Counted from the first letter of the stretch, positions 1-10,246 are shown. The stretch is 64,000 nt of DNA from Actinoplanes sp. DH11 (GCF_020873875.1 NZ_JAHWGU010000002.1:310001-374000); one strand, 5' to 3'. Program-made: numbers and translations. The notes: generated from the letters alone by a model not told the origin.

Positions 1-206
1 TGATCCATCGCTTCGACAAGGCTTTTCGGTCGCATGTCGGTCCAGGTTCGCTCGATGAATTCCAGGCACGCGGCCCGGTCGCTCTCCCCGTGCACAACAC
101 TCCAGCCTGCGGGAACGTCAACGAAATGCGGCCACAGCGAGTGCTGACCCTCCTCGTTGGCCAGCACGAGAAATCTTCCCTGCTCGTCATCGAAAGGATT
201 GGTCAT
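1..206 (-). CDS. MbtH-like protein (3' end outside window)
   Basis: MbtH proteins bind NRPS adenylation domains and help them fold and adenylate. The reading frame begins [10 protein letters not shown] and carries the family pattern: N-P-F-D-D near the start, then S-L-W-P, P-A-G-W and the W-T-D-x-R-P-x-S segment at about residues 56-62. It has 68 complete codons before the window edge; the family is usually about 70 residues, so only the last residues are missing. The ATG at 206 is preceded by AGGAG at good spacing. It lies downstream of the amidinotransferase and NRPS on the same strand, so its probable partners are the two adenylation domains encoded at 1558-8682. A 228-base gap separates it from the amidinotransferase, so it may have its own promoter. 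Confidence 0.93.
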   Translation of the reverse strand, partial: MTNPFDDEQGRFLVLANEEGQHSLWPHFVDVPAGWSVVHGESDRAACLEFIERTWTDMRPKSLVEAMD

Positions 207-274
207 TGTTTGGTACTCCTGGCTTCTGGTGGGCGCCGACAATCACGTTGCGAATCCGGTCGGGATCAACGTGA

Positions 275-304
275 ACCCTACGCATTACACATTAGATAGA
301 TCAA
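275..304 (-). promoter_or_regulatory. candidate promoter for the MbtH-like gene
   Basis: On the minus strand TTGATC (299-304) and TAGGGT (275-280) are separated by 18 bases, which resembles a housekeeping actinobacterial promoter. It sits about 70 bases upstream of the MbtH start in a gap that is AT-rich for this genome. The rest of the 207-434 gap holds no convincing gene. This is a pattern match only. Confidence 0.3.
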
Positions 305-434
305 CTAGGACAGACGTGAACAGCACATGAAGGACCATGAATTGCCATCGACAGAACCATGGCCGCGGCTGCGGCAACCGGGGCCGGGCGGGCATGTCGG
401 ATACGACACCGTTCCCGGGCCCCGGTCACGCCGA

Positions 435-1517
435 TCAGAAGTACGAGCGCAGGGTGCCGCGCCGCCGGACGTCCGCGGTGACGCAGTGGAAGCATCCCCC
501 GAAGCGCATGACGTTGCGGAACGGCACGGGCACCGGCTCCATGTCCCAGTCGGCGAACATGTCGATCAGCGGCTGCTCGCCGGCCTCGACCACCACCCGC
601 CGCTCGTCGAGCATGATCACGTTCATGCTGACCCAGGCGCTGGACATGTAGAGCTCGTGGTCGCGCGGCAGCGCCGGGTCCGGGGCGAACCGGATGTCCC
701 AGGAGTCGAACATGGCCGGCACCGACTTCACCCGGTTCGGGTTGAGCAGCAGTTTGCCGGGCGCCAGCGGCATGAACGAGGCGTCGATGTGCATCGGCGA
801 CGGGTCCGTCACGTCGATCACGTGCACGGTGTACTCACCGCCGATGTGCCGGGCGACCCAGTCGATGCCGAGCTGGTTGGTGACGTGGCTGCGCTGGGCG
901 AAGATGTCGGTGCCGCAGCGGATGAAGTCGGCCGCGTCGAACGTGGGCTCGAACTCGGTGGTCAGGTACCGGCCCGACTCGTACGGCCGCTCGGTGTCGT
1001 ACCCGGCGTCGTAGATGTCGTCGGTGAGCTGCGGCTTGGGCGCGCTGATCCAGCGGGCGCCGCGCCGGAAGTAGTCGGTGAGCAGGTTGCGGTACGCGTC
1101 GATCTCGAAGTACCGGGACCGCCACGCCATCGGCGCCTCGATGATGGTGTCGCCCACGACCAGCAGCAGGTCGCGGGGCATCGCGCTGTACAGGCCGCCG
1201 GGGCTGCGCCAGTTCGGCGTGGCGAACGGGCGGCGGTGGTCCACGGCGTCCGGCCGGACCACCCGCACACCGAGCTCGGTGAGCGTCCTCGCGAAGCCGT
1301 CCAGCTCGGCGACGGCGGCCGCGGCGTGCTCGGCGGGCCAGGCCTGGCCCGCCGAGGCGCGGAAGAGCTTTTCGGAGCGGGCCGGCATGGTGGCTTCGAC
1401 TGCCACATCCCATTCCGGTACGGCGGCGCCGTCCATCACACCGACGATGACCTCTTCGAGCGGGTCCCACTCGTTGTAGGAGCTCACCGGGGATGTGGTG
1501 GCGTTGTTCTCGGACAC
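435..1517 (-). CDS. L-arginine amidinotransferase (AGAT/AmtA-like)
   Basis: This enzyme transfers the amidino group of arginine to an amine acceptor and releases ornithine. At 360 residues it has the length of bacterial arginine:X amidinotransferases (AGAT, SxtG/CyrA, StrB1, AmtA type). The catalytic set is visible: Asp194 in F-D-A-A-D-F, His243 in P-M-H-I-D-A, and the nucleophile Cys345 in F-H-C-V-T; the spacing matches human AGAT Asp254, His303 and Cys407. The GTG start at 1517 has GAGGAG just upstream, 40 bases after the NRPS stop, so the two genes are very likely co-transcribed. The acceptor cannot be read from sequence. Glycine, lysine or a peptide-bound amine are all possible; lysine would give homoarginine plus ornithine, which suits the NRPS pockets. 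That last step is inference. Confidence 0.93.
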   Translation of the reverse strand: MSENNATTSPVSSYNEWDPLEEVIVGVMDGAAVPEWDVAVEATMPARSEKLFRASAGQAWPAEHAAAAVAELDGFARTLTELGVRVVRPDAVDHRRPFATPNWRSPGGLYSAMPRDLLLVVGDTIIEAPMAWRSRYFEIDAYRNLLTDYFRRGARWISAPKPQLTDDIYDAGYDTERPYESGRYLTTEFEPTFDAADFIRCGTDIFAQRSHVTNQLGIDWVARHIGGEYTVHVIDVTDPSPMHIDASFMPLAPGKLLLNPNRVKSVPAMFDSWDIRFAPDPALPRDHELYMSSAWVSMNVIMLDERRVVVEAGEQPLIDMFADWDMEPVPVPFRNVMRFGGCFHCVTADVRRRGTLRSYF

Positions 1518-1557
1518 AGTTCTCCTCTGTGGAGGGTTGGACGATTACGGTGAGGCG

Positions 1558-4500
1558 TCAGGCGGCGGTCAGGCGGGCGTCGGCCTGCCGCTGCAGTTCG
1601 TCACGAGTGCCGATCTCCGCGTCCGGCACGGCGTCGGGCAGCACGTCCTCGAGCAGCCGCAGGCGCGGGTTGTACCAGCCGCGCAGGGTCCAGCCGATCA
1701 GCAGCACACCGCTGACGACGACGACAAGTGCCAGGCCGCGGCCCGGTCCGGTGCCCAGCACGGCCCCGGCGGTGCCGGCCAGCGGGGCGCCGGGTTGCAG
1801 CGCGTCGCGGAACAGCCGGTCGGCGAGCGGGCCGACCAGCACGTACCCGATCGGCATGGTCAGGTTCATCGCGGTGATGAAGATGGCCAGCACCCGGCCC
1901 TGCAGCTCCAGGCCCACCTTGGTCTGCACCAGCGCGATCCAGTGGCCGTTGATGAGCGATTCGGTGGCCGACAGGCCGAACATGCCGGCCATCATCAGCC
2001 ACGGTTCGCTGGTCAGGCCGACGGCGGTCAGGGCGAGGCTGCTGACCCCCATGAAAGCGATCATCCCGGTGGCCCGGCGGCGGGTGCCGCCCCACACGCT
2101 CATCACCAGCCCGCCGACCAGGGCGCCGACACCGCCGGCGGTCAGGACCAGGCCGAGCGTGGCGACGTCGTGCTCGATCAGGATCAGCGGGGTGATCAGC
2201 GCGAAGCCGATGGTGTAGATGAGGTGGTCGACGACGAAGAACCGCAGCGCGGCGGTCAGGCCGGGCCGGCGTGCCACGTACCGCCAGCCGTTGCGGATCT
2301 GGGCGCCGACGGTCTCCTCCCGGCGGCGGAACAACCGGTCGGGGAAGCGCACCAGCAGCAGGGTGACGGCGGCGACCGCGAACGTCGCCGCATCGACGAG
2401 CAGCAGTTGCGGGGTGCTGAGCACGCCCAGCAGGCCGGCCACCAGCATCGGTGCGAACAGCGCGCCCGCACCCACACCGAGCTGGCCGATCCCGGTGGCG
2501 TGACCCAGGAACGGTTTCGGCACCAGTTGCGCCATCGCCGCCAGGTAGGCGGGGCGTTGGAACGCGGTGGCCAGCGAGGTGAGCGCGCACAGCAGGTAGA
2601 CGTGCCACATCCGCAGGTCGCCACCGCTCAGCAACGCGATGAGCGCGATGGTGGACAGGCCGGCGGCGCCGTCCGAGGCCAGCATGACCAGGCGCCGGTC
2701 GTACCGGTCGGCGACCGCACCGGCGAGCGGACCGGCCAGGATGCCGGGCAGCAGCGCGACAGCGGTGACGAACGCGAAGTCGGTGATCCGCCCGGTCTGC
2801 TGATACACCCAGAGGCTGAGGACCAGCTGGCTGAGGCTGCTGCCGACCATGGACACGAATTGGCCGGCGGCGACCGCGGCGAACCGGCCCAGGCTGGGCT
2901 GCGGGCCCGCCGGGCCGGTCGGCGCTGCCGAGGGCGCTGCCGGGACCGGTTCCGGATCGGCGCCGCCGGCCCACCGGACGATGTGCTGCGCCAGCTCGGC
3001 GGCCTGGTGCTTGAGGAAGAAGTGCCCGGCCTTCGGCAGCACGGCGAGGCTCACGTCCGGGCCGAAGTGCTCCCATTCCCGGAAGCGTTCCGGGTACAAC
3101 TCGGTGACCCGGTCACGGTCACCGACCACGCTGAGGATGGGGGCCCGCAACGGCGGGAGATCTTCCTGAAGCGTACGGGTGAAGTACTCCTCGGTGTCCC
3201 GCACGTCGTGCCGGACCGCTCGCAGCACCCAGGCCTGCTCGGGTTCGTCGGCCACGTCGGTGAACCCGCCCCGGGCGCGCAGGAACTCCAGGTACTCGCG
3301 GTCCGAGACGAGCCGGTTCACCGGCAGTTTCCGGTACGCCCAGTCGAAGATCCGTCCGGGCAGCCGGGCCACCGGGAACCCGGCGCCGATCACGAGTCCG
3401 GCGACGTCACGCCCGGACTCCTCGAGCCGCCGGGCCAGCTCGACGGCGATCGCCGAGCCGTGGCAGTGGCCGTAGAGGTACAGCGGGCCGGGTACCGCGG
3501 CCAACTCGTCGAGGCAGCGCCGGACGATCTCCGCGCCGGGCAGCAGCGGCTCGTCCGGGCGGCTCGCGTCGTGGCCGGGGCTCTGCAGGGCGTACAGCGC
3601 CCAGTCGGCGGGCAACGCCGACGCCAGCGGCTCGAACGCGATCGCACCGCCACCGGAGTACGGCACGCACACCAGCGTCGCCGCCGGGGCGGCCCGCTCG
3701 GGGGTGAGCCGGTGCAGCAGGCGACCGCCGGCCGCGTCCGGGTCCGGCGGGGCGGTGAGGTGCTCGGCCAGCCGGCGCACGGTGGCGGTGCGGTACAGGT
3801 CGAGCAGCGCCACCCGGGCACCGGTGACCGGCTCCAGCGCCCGGACCAGCCGCAGCGCGGTGAACGAGTCGCCGCCGAGGGCGAAGAAGTCGTCGTCGAG
3901 GGCGACCGTGCCGACACCCAGCTCGGCGGCCCACACCTCGGCGAGCCGGCGTTGCAGCTCGGTGCGCGGTTCGTCGCCGGCCGCCGCCGCGGTGGTCTGC
4001 GGTGGCGCCGGCAGGGCGGCGCGGTCCAGCTTGCCGTTCGGTGACATCGGCAGGGCGGGCAGGGCCACCAGCGCCGCAGGCACGGCGTAGTGCGGCAGAG
4101 CGTCGTGCAGCCGCCGCCGCAGCCGTTCCAGGTCCGGCGGATCGGCCGAGCCGTCCGGCACCACGTACCCGGCCAGCCGGGCGGTGCCGGCCCGGTCGGC
4201 GCGCACCGCGACCGCGGCGGCCCGGACGCCGGGCAGCGCGGCCAGCGCCGTCTCCACCTCACCGAGCTCGATGCGGTGCCCGTTGATCTTCACCTGGTCG
4301 TCGGCCCGGCCGAGGAACTCCAGGACACCGTCGGCACGGCGGCGCACGGTGTCCCCGGTGCGGTACATCCGGGCGTGCGGGACGTCGGTGAACGGGTCCG
4401 GCCGGAACCGCTGGGCGGTCAGCTCGGGCCGTCGGTGGTAGCCCGCGGCCACGCCGGGGCCGCCGATCCAGAGTTCGCCGGTCACGCCGTACGGCACCGG

Positions 4501-7500
4501 TTCCCCGTGGGCGTCCAGCACGTACAGCCGGTTGCCCGGGTACGGCCGGCCGATCGGCAGGGCCGCGCCCGGCGGCAGGTCGTCGGCCGGGCCGTCGAAG
4601 TAGGCGTTGTCGACGGTCGCCTCCGTGACGCCGTAGGAGTTCACCACCCGCGCGTGCGGGCCGAGCAGCGCCCGGGCCCGGCGGTACTCGTGCACGTACC
4701 AGCGGTCCGCCCCGCCGGCGAGCAGCCGCAGCCCGGGCAGCCCGGCACCGGCGGCCTCGCAGTGCTCCACCAGCCGGCGCAGCACCGCGGGGACCAGTTC
4801 GGCGACAGTCACCCGGTGCTCGTCGAGCAGGGTGCGCAGAGCGGCCGGGTCCAGCAGCGTCTCGCGGGGACAGACGACCAGGTGCGCGCCGGTGGACAAC
4901 GCCCGGACCGTCTCGCCGACGAACACGTCGAAGGAGAAACTCGCCGCCTGCAGGTGCACGTCGGTGCTCGTCAGCTCGTAGGCCGTACGCCACATCGCCG
5001 CCGCGGCCCGGAGGTTGCCGTGGGTGACCACCACGCCCTTGGGTTGTCCGGTGGTGCCGGAGGTGTAGAGCACGTAGGCCGGCCGGTCGCCGCCGACGGC
5101 GTCGTCCGGTGGCGGTGGCGCGTCCGGCAGCGCGGTGCAGTCGAGGGTCGCGGTGCTCTCGGGCAGGGCGGGGGTGTCGCCGCCCCCGGTGAGCACGACC
5201 CGGGCCGCGCTGTCGCCGATCATGTGGGCGAGCCGGCCGGCCGGGTAGTCCGGGTCGAGCGGGACGAACGCCGCGCCGGCCCGCCACACGCCCAGGACCG
5301 CGGCGATCGCCAGCGGTCCCCGGGGCAGGCAGATGCCAACCCGGTCGCCGGTGCCGGCGCCACCGGCGGTCAGCGCCGCCGCGATCCGGTTCGCGGTGGC
5401 GTCGAGCTCACCGTACGACCAGGTGCCGGTGCCGCAGGTGACCGCCGCGGCGGCCGGCGCCACGACGGCACGGTCCCGGACGGCGTGCTGCACCACGGGT
5501 GCGGGCTCGGCGCCGGGCTCGGGTGCGGGTTCGGGCGCGCCGAGCAGTTCCCGCCGCTGCGGCGCGGGCAGGACGTCCAGCCGGTCTATCGCGGTGCCGG
5601 GGTTCGTCACGGCGGCCTGGAGCAGGCACACCAGCTGGTCGAGCAGCCGTTCCACGGTGACCCGTTCGAACAGTTCGGTGGCGTACTCGGCGGTCAGCTC
5701 CGGTGTCTCACGGACCAGGTCGACGGTGATCGTCAGGTCCAGTTTCGTCATGCCCGGATGGGTGTCACCGACGTGCGACACCGTCACCGGTCCCCGGGTG
5801 GCCCGGGCGGGCGGCGTGTTCTGGACGATGAGCATGATCTGCGTCAGCGGGCTGCGGTCGGCGCGCGGCGGCACTCCGGCCGCCCGCACGATCGCGCCCA
5901 GCGGCAGGTCGTCGTGGCTGAGCGCGTCGCGGGCGGTCCCGGTCGCGCGGTGCAGCACCGTGCGGAAGTCGGGGTCGCCGGCGAGGTCGGTGCGCATCGG
6001 CAGCACCGTGATGAAGGCGCCGACGGTGGACTCCCGCTCCGGGTCGGTGCGGTGGGCCACCGGGCTCAGCACGGTGATGTCGGTGTGCCCGGTCTGGCGC
6101 CGGATCAGGGTCTGCACCGCGGCGAGCACCACCGCGTACGGTGTGCTGCCGTTCTCGGCAGCCAGCTCGCGAACCCCGGTGAGCAGGTCGCCGGGCAGCG
6201 CGCGGGCCAGTTTGGCACCGGCAAAGGACCGCACCGCGGGACGTGCCCGGTCGGCGGGCAGCTCCACACCGGTGTCCATGCCCCGCAACCGCCGCGCCCA
6301 GTGGGCGTGCAGCCTGTCCCGTTCCGGAGATCCGGCCAGGGCCTGCTCGGCGTGCAGATGCCCGGCGTAACTCGCCGCAACCGGCAGCTCGTCGCCGGCG
6401 AGCAGCGCGGCGAGGTCCTCGGCCACCACGGCCGCCGACCAGCCGTCGAAGACGGCGTGGTGGACGGCCAGCACCAGCTCGCACTCACCGGGGCCGGTGG
6501 CCAGGACGGTGGCCGCCAGCAGCGGCCCGCGTGCCAGGTCGAAGACCGTGCGACCCCGCTCGCCGGCCAGACGCTCGGCCCGCGCCGCACGATCGGCCGG
6601 GGCGAGACCGCTCAGGTCGTGCACCTCGACCGGCACGGCCGGGACATCGCCGCCGGCCAGCACCGGGCCGGTGTCGCCGTCGAGCACCCGTGCGCGCAGG
6701 GCGTCGTGGCGCTGCGGCAGGTGCCGCACGGCCGCCACGATCTCGTCGGGCCCACCGGCCCCGGTGATCCGGTACCTGATGCCGAGGGTGTTCATCGGGG
6801 TGCCGGGCAGCAGTTGCTCGCCGAGCCAGGCGTCGCGCTGGAAGTCGGTCAGGGCCGGGGGTCCGGACGCGGTGACTTCACCGGTGACGCCGGCCGGCAC
6901 CGGGACTGCCGGCACGAGCGTGGCCAGGCTCGCGACCGTGGGGTGCGCGTAGAGGTCGGCCACGGTGATCCGGACGCCGAACCGGCGCTGCAGCCGGGAG
7001 AGCACCTGGACCGCGGCCAGCGAGTGCAGACCCAGGTCGGGCAGCACGTCGTCCGGGGCCGGCCGACGCCCGAGAACATCCTTGACGATGTCGGCCAGCG
7101 CCTGTTCCTGCTCCGACGCGTACCGGGCGCCGAGGGTCTCCCGCGGCGCGGCGAGCGCGGCCAGGGCGGCCACGTCGACCTTGTCACGGTCGGTGCGGGG
7201 AAAGGTTGTCACCGGTACGAGCGTCGTCGGCACCGCGTACCACGGCAGGGTCGTCGCGGCGTGCTCACGCACCCCGGCGAGGTCGCTTGTCGCGTCACCG
7301 ACCAGCAGGAATCCCAGCAGGATCTGGCGTTCGCCGTCGTAGTGCACCACGGCGTCACGGACGTCCGGATGGCCGATCAGCGCGCGTTCGACCTCCGCCG
7401 GCTCCACCCGGAAGCCGCGTACCTTGACCTGCCGGTCGATGCGGCCCAGATAGACCAGCCGGCCGTCGCCGAGCCGGCGTACCCGGTCACCGGTGCGGTA

Positions 7501-8682
7501 GTAGCGCACCCCGTCGTCGAGGGTGCGGAACCGCTGGGCGGTCAGTTCGTCCTGGCCGACGTAGCCGATCGCGACCGTGGGACCGCCGATCAGCAACTCC
7601 CCCGCCTCGCCGGGTGTGACGTCGGTGCCGTCGGGGCCCAGGATCCGGGTGACCACACCGGGCAACGGCCGGCCGATCACCGACTGTCCCGGGACCTCCG
7701 GCTCGGCGTCGGGGCCGGCCAGCTCGTCCCAGGTGCACACGATCGTGGTCTCGGTCGGCCCGTAGGCGTTCACGACCCGGATCCCGGCGGCTGCCGGCAG
7801 CGCCCGCCACGCGGCCACCCGTTCGGGCCGGACGGCCTCGCCGCCCATGGTCACCAGCCGCAGCCGGGGTGGCATCGGGATCGCGTCGCGTGTCACCGCG
7901 TCCACCAGTTCGTGCCAGAACGCGGTCGGCAGATGCAGCACCGTCAGTTCCCGGTCCGCACACCGCTGCAGGAACCCGGCCACCGACGAGATCATCGCGT
8001 CGTCACGGATCACCACCGTGGCACCGGCCGTCAGCGGCGGGAGGATCTCCTCGATGCTGGCGTCGAAGGCGATCGAGACGAACTGCAGCACCCGGTCGTC
8101 CGGGGTGTACCGGTAACCGGCCGCGTCGACCCGGCAGAAGTGCGCCAGGGCGGCCCGCGACACGGCCACACCCTTGGGTCGTCCCGAGGTCCCCGACGTG
8201 TGGATCACGTAGGCGGTGTCCTGACCGGTCGCCTCCGGGGGCACTGCCACCTCGGGCCCGGTGCTCCCGCCCGCCGGTGTCAGGCAGGTGAGTCCGGCCG
8301 CGGCGAACGGCGCCTGCCGGCCGGGGCCCGCCACGACGGTGGTGACGCCCGCGCCCTCGGCGATCCGGCGCAGCCGGTCGGGCGGGTCCGCCGCGTCGAG
8401 GGGCACGAACGCCGCGTCGGCGAGCAGGATGCCCAGCATCGCCAGTACGGTGCCGGTGCCACGCTCGGCGGCCAGGCCGACCACGTCGCCGCGGCCGAGC
8501 CCGGCGGCCCGTAACCGGGCGGCCAGGGCGTGGGCCCGGGCGTACAGGTCGGCGTAGGTGGTGACCTCCGCGCCCTCGACGACCGCGGGGTGACCGGGCC
8601 GGACGGTGGCGTGGTGTTCGAGGAAGGACAGAAGCGGTGCCGGTGCGCCGGGTGCGGCGGCGGCGAGTGCAGGAGCAGACAT
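1558..8682 (-). CDS. dimodular NRPS with C-terminal thioesterase and fused MFS exporter
   Basis: The 2374-residue protein should build and export a dipeptide. Order: A1 (about 15-510, core H-T-S-G-T-S-G near 160), T1 (Ser554 in G-L-H-S-L), C (His741-His742 to Gly747, H-H-A-V-F-D-G), A2 (about 1085-1580), T2 (Ser1606 in G-G-D-S-F), thioesterase (about 1655-1910), MFS transporter (about 1930-2345, many membrane spans). Aligning to GrsA by eye, the A2 pocket reads D-V-G-E-L-G-S-V-D-K, close to ornithine pockets, and A1 reads D-A-E-H-T-G-A-I-V-K, with D-A-E as in a lysine pocket. The thioesterase resembles type II enzymes but has Cys1740 in G-H-C-H-G where Ser is normal; Asp1855 and His1887 complete a plausible triad. 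There is no initial C, epimerase or methylase domain. It leads the amidinotransferase operon. NRPS-MFS fusions exist in actinomycetes, but I know no product for this set. Confidence 0.95.
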   Translation of the reverse strand: MSAPALAAAAPGAPAPLLSFLEHHATVRPGHPAVVEGAEVTTYADLYARAHALAARLRAAGLGRGDVVGLAAERGTGTVLAMLGILLADAAFVPLDAADPPDRLRRIAEGAGVTTVVAGPGRQAPFAAAGLTCLTPAGGSTGPEVAVPPEATGQDTAYVIHTSGTSGRPKGVAVSRAALAHFCRVDAAGYRYTPDDRVLQFVSIAFDASIEEILPPLTAGATVVIRDDAMISSVAGFLQRCADRELTVLHLPTAFWHELVDAVTRDAIPMPPRLRLVTMGGEAVRPERVAAWRALPAAAGIRVVNAYGPTETTIVCTWDELAGPDAEPEVPGQSVIGRPLPGVVTRILGPDGTDVTPGEAGELLIGGPTVAIGYVGQDELTAQRFRTLDDGVRYYRTGDRVRRLGDGRLVYLGRIDRQVKVRGFRVEPAEVERALIGHPDVRDAVVHYDGERQILLGFLLVGDATSDLAGVREHAATTLPWYAVPTTLVPVTTFPRTDRDKVDVAALAALAAPRETLGARYASEQEQALADIVKDVLGRRPAPDDVLPDLGLHSLAAVQVLSRLQRRFGVRITVADLYAHPTVASLATLVPAVPVPAGVTGEVTASGPPALTDFQRDAWLGEQLLPGTPMNTLGIRYRITGAGGPDEIVAAVRHLPQRHDALRARVLDGDTGPVLAGGDVPAVPVEVHDLSGLAPADRAARAERLAGERGRTVFDLARGPLLAATVLATGPGECELVLAVHHAVFDGWSAAVVAEDLAALLAGDELPVAASYAGHLHAEQALAGSPERDRLHAHWARRLRGMDTGVELPADRARPAVRSFAGAKLARALPGDLLTGVRELAAENGSTPYAVVLAAVQTLIRRQTGHTDITVLSPVAHRTDPERESTVGAFITVLPMRTDLAGDPDFRTVLHRATGTARDALSHDDLPLGAIVRAAGVPPRADRSPLTQIMLIVQNTPPARATRGPVTVSHVGDTHPGMTKLDLTITVDLVRETPELTAEYATELFERVTVERLLDQLVCLLQAAVTNPGTAIDRLDVLPAPQRRELLGAPEPAPEPGAEPAPVVQHAVRDRAVVAPAAAAVTCGTGTWSYGELDATANRIAAALTAGGAGTGDRVGICLPRGPLAIAAVLGVWRAGAAFVPLDPDYPAGRLAHMIGDSAARVVLTGGGDTPALPESTATLDCTALPDAPPPPDDAVGGDRPAYVLYTSGTTGQPKGVVVTHGNLRAAAAMWRTAYELTSTDVHLQAASFSFDVFVGETVRALSTGAHLVVCPRETLLDPAALRTLLDEHRVTVAELVPAVLRRLVEHCEAAGAGLPGLRLLAGGADRWYVHEYRRARALLGPHARVVNSYGVTEATVDNAYFDGPADDLPPGAALPIGRPYPGNRLYVLDAHGEPVPYGVTGELWIGGPGVAAGYHRRPELTAQRFRPDPFTDVPHARMYRTGDTVRRRADGVLEFLGRADDQVKINGHRIELGEVETALAALPGVRAAAVAVRADRAGTARLAGYVVPDGSADPPDLERLRRRLHDALPHYAVPAALVALPALPMSPNGKLDRAALPAPPQTTAAAAGDEPRTELQRRLAEVWAAELGVGTVALDDDFFALGGDSFTALRLVRALEPVTGARVALLDLYRTATVRRLAEHLTAPPDPDAAGGRLLHRLTPERAAPAATLVCVPYSGGGAIAFEPLASALPADWALYALQSPGHDASRPDEPLLPGAEIVRRCLDELAAVPGPLYLYGHCHGSAIAVELARRLEESGRDVAGLVIGAGFPVARLPGRIFDWAYRKLPVNRLVSDREYLEFLRARGGFTDVADEPEQAWVLRAVRHDVRDTEEYFTRTLQEDLPPLRAPILSVVGDRDRVTELYPERFREWEHFGPDVSLAVLPKAGHFFLKHQAAELAQHIVRWAGGADPEPVPAAPSAAPTGPAGPQPSLGRFAAVAAGQFVSMVGSSLSQLVLSLWVYQQTGRITDFAFVTAVALLPGILAGPLAGAVADRYDRRLVMLASDGAAGLSTIALIALLSGGDLRMWHVYLLCALTSLATAFQRPAYLAAMAQLVPKPFLGHATGIGQLGVGAGALFAPMLVAGLLGVLSTPQLLLVDAATFAVAAVTLLLVRFPDRLFRRREETVGAQIRNGWRYVARRPGLTAALRFFVVDHLIYTIGFALITPLILIEHDVATLGLVLTAGGVGALVGGLVMSVWGGTRRRATGMIAFMGVSSLALTAVGLTSEPWLMMAGMFGLSATESLINGHWIALVQTKVGLELQGRVLAIFITAMNLTMPIGYVLVGPLADRLFRDALQPGAPLAGTAGAVLGTGPGRGLALVVVVSGVLLIGWTLRGWYNPRLRLLEDVLPDAVPDAEIGTRDELQRQADARLTAA

Positions 8683-8793
8683 GAACCGGGTTTCCGGTAG
8701 GAGACGGTGCGGCAGGAACTATGGAGGCCGCCGGTGAACCTCCGCCGTCCCTGCGGTGGCACGTCCGTGCACTTTGGAGTCTGCTACTTCACC

Positions 8794-8804
8794 TTGATGA
8801 TCAA
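8794..8804. promoter_or_regulatory. palindrome upstream of the NRPS gene
   Basis: TTGATGATCAA is an odd-centred palindrome with 5-base arms about 110 bases upstream of the NRPS start, in the AT-richest part of the 8683-8890 gap. It could be an operator for the biosynthetic operon. No clear -10/-35 pair could be fixed around it. Confidence 0.25.
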
Positions 8805-8890
8805 TGATTGAACTTTCGGTCGGCCGTGCAACCCGGCGGGCCTCGGTGCCCTCGTCACCCTGCCGTCGCACCGGCCGGCGTGCCGGGCCG

Positions 8891-9139
8891 TCACGGGCGA
8901 CTGTTGGAGGGCAGCATCGTCAGGCGCTGGGCCCGGATCAGGACGCGGCGGCGGCCGATGTGCCGGCCGGTGGAGCTGACTTCGACGCCGTCCACCTCGT
9001 ACCAGACGTCGTCGTGGAATTGCACCGGGCTCTTCCAGTCGACGCGTTCGACCCGCAGCCACAGTGGCCCGCTGCCGAAGCAGTAGTCCTTCTCGTCGAA
9101 CTGGCTCGCCGGCCGCTCGGGACCGCGGTTCCTGTCCAT
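8891..9139 (-). CDS. small hypothetical protein beside the XRE regulator
   Basis: An 82-residue soluble protein starting M-D-R-N-R-G-P, rich in aromatic and acidic residues in its middle (D-Y-C-F-G-S-G-P-L-W-L-R-V and V-W-Y-E-V-D-G-V-E-V) and basic at the end. The ATG at 9139 has a GAGGGGACGGGG purine run upstream; the frame stays open to 9178 but that longer start lacks a ribosome site. It follows the XRE/DUF5753 gene on the same strand, and a candidate operator copy lies between them, which suggests joint control. It lacks the pattern of DUF397, the usual partner of such regulators. Function unknown. Confidence 0.55.
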   Translation of the reverse strand: MDRNRGPERPASQFDEKDYCFGSGPLWLRVERVDWKSPVQFHDDVWYEVDGVEVSSTGRHIGRRRVLIRAQRLTMLPSNSRP

Positions 9140-9212
9140 GACCCCGTCCCCTCGTCCAGCGGTTCGCTTCGTGTCCAAGGGTGTGCTTTTGCACTAGCAG
9201 AATCAAGTGCCG

Positions 9213-9231
9213 CTGCACGTGCATATGCACG
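9213..9231. promoter_or_regulatory. candidate operator, TGCACGTGCA type, before the small gene
   Basis: Two overlapping perfect palindromes: TGCACGTGCA and CGTGCATATGCACG. The 12-mer CTGCACGTGCAT (9213-9224) recurs at 10235-10246 upstream of the XRE gene. A further GTGC-TTTT-GCAC inverted pair lies at 9183-9194. Two copies bracketing a helix-turn-helix gene suggest its own binding site. Confidence 0.45.
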
Positions 9232-9302
9232 ACGGTGGAGAATGTGGAAGATCGGGTGACGGGGGCCGACGATCGGCTGATTTGCTACGACACCGCGAGT
9301 CG

Positions 9303-10187
9303 CTACGGCATCGCGAGGGCGGCGTACGTGCGCAGGACCTCCTCGATCACCGACGCCGCGCGATCCGGTGGGGTCGCCCCGGCGCAGGCACGGTCCACTG
9401 CGAGGGTGTACTGCTCCACATCGACCGGCCGGTCCACATAGGTCGCGCCGGTCGGCTGTTCCAGGTAGACGGTGTCCGGCAGCTCCGGCTCGGCGAAGCG
9501 CAGCAGCGTGAACGGCACCGCGGCGGTGGCCAGCGCGTCCACCCGGAACGAGCCGATGTGCAGCCGGATGTTCGGTGCCCGGCAGGCCTCCGCGAGCGCC
9601 TCCAGCTGCCGCCGCATGACCTCCGGGCCGCCGAGTTCGCGGTGCAGCGCCGCCTCGTCCACCGCCGCCCACAGCACCGCCGGGCTCGTCCCCCGCAACA
9701 CGCGCTGCCGTAACTGCCGCAGGTGCACCCGCCTGTCGAGCTCCTCCGGGGGCGCGGCGCAGGACATCTCCAGCAGCGCGCGGGCGTACTCCGGGGTCTG
9801 CAACAGGGCCGGGACGAAGTGCAGGTCATAGGTACGGATCAAGGACGCGGCCTGCTCGAGGCCGAGAAAGGCGGTGGACCACGGCGGTACGACGTCCGCC
9901 AGCGACTGCCACCAGGCGGGCGCGTTCGCCTGCCGGACCAGGGTCAGCAGTTCCTGCCGTTCGGCACCGTCCACCCCGTACAGCGTGAGCAGGTCGGCGA
10001 CGTCGCGTTCCTTGAACGGCACCCGGCCCAGCTCCATTCTGCTGATCTTGGATTCCGAGGCCCTGATGTGCCAGCCGGCGTCCTCGCGCGAGATCTGCCG
10101 GGCGAGCCGGTACCGGCGCAGGCGAGCACCCACCCGCATGCGCAGGGCGGTGGGACCGCCGCGATCGCCGGAGTACGCCTGCGTCAT
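9303..10187 (-). CDS. XRE-family regulator with DUF5753-type C-terminal region
   Basis: A 294-residue DNA-binding regulator. The N-terminal helix-turn-helix spans about residues 15-75 (L-R-R-Y-R-L-A-R then S-E-S-K-I-S-R-M-E-L-G-R). The rest matches the DUF5753 region of actinobacterial XRE proteins: a W-W-Q-S-L segment, then L-E-Q-A-A-S-L-I-R-T-Y-D and V-P-A-L-L-Q-T-P-E-Y-A-R-A, ending in a Y-L-E-Q-P-T-G-A-T-Y-V-D stretch. The ATG at 10187 follows GAGGAGG. It sits next upstream of the NRPS operon on the same strand and is a candidate controller of it or of the adjacent small gene. Palindromic TGCACGTGCA sites lie on both sides of it, suggesting autoregulation. Confidence 0.93.
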   Translation of the reverse strand: MTQAYSGDRGGPTALRMRVGARLRRYRLARQISREDAGWHIRASESKISRMELGRVPFKERDVADLLTLYGVDGAERQELLTLVRQANAPAWWQSLADVVPPWSTAFLGLEQAASLIRTYDLHFVPALLQTPEYARALLEMSCAAPPEELDRRVHLRQLRQRVLRGTSPAVLWAAVDEAALHRELGGPEVMRRQLEALAEACRAPNIRLHIGSFRVDALATAAVPFTLLRFAEPELPDTVYLEQPTGATYVDRPVDVEQYTLAVDRACAGATPPDRAASVIEEVLRTYAALAMP

Positions 10188-10234
10188 GAATCCTCCTCGG
10201 CCATGGCGGTCGGCTCCCTCTCGGCCCTACCCGT

Positions 10235-10246
10235 CTGCACGTGCAT
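10235..10246. promoter_or_regulatory. candidate XRE autoregulatory operator
   Basis: CTGCACGTGCAT contains the perfect palindrome TGCACGTGCA and lies about 50 bases upstream of the XRE start codon. The same 12-mer occurs at 9213-9224. A half-site-like CGTGCAT follows at about 10252. Sharing between two promoters supports a regulator binding site. Confidence 0.45.

Noticed and set aside
1495..4044. An 849-codon plus-strand frame over the MFS and thioesterase part
   Set aside because: Low-complexity Gln/Gly/Arg sequence, overlapped by the NRPS.
4090..8514. A 1474-codon open frame on the plus strand opposite the NRPS gene
   Set aside because: Composition is Gly/Arg/Gln/His-rich with no domain pattern; it is the shadow expected from strong GC bias opposite a long gene.
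8683..8780. Possible leader attenuator hairpin before the NRPS gene (GGAGG and CCTCC arms)
   Set aside because: Arms are only five bases and no leader peptide or alternative stem could be built.
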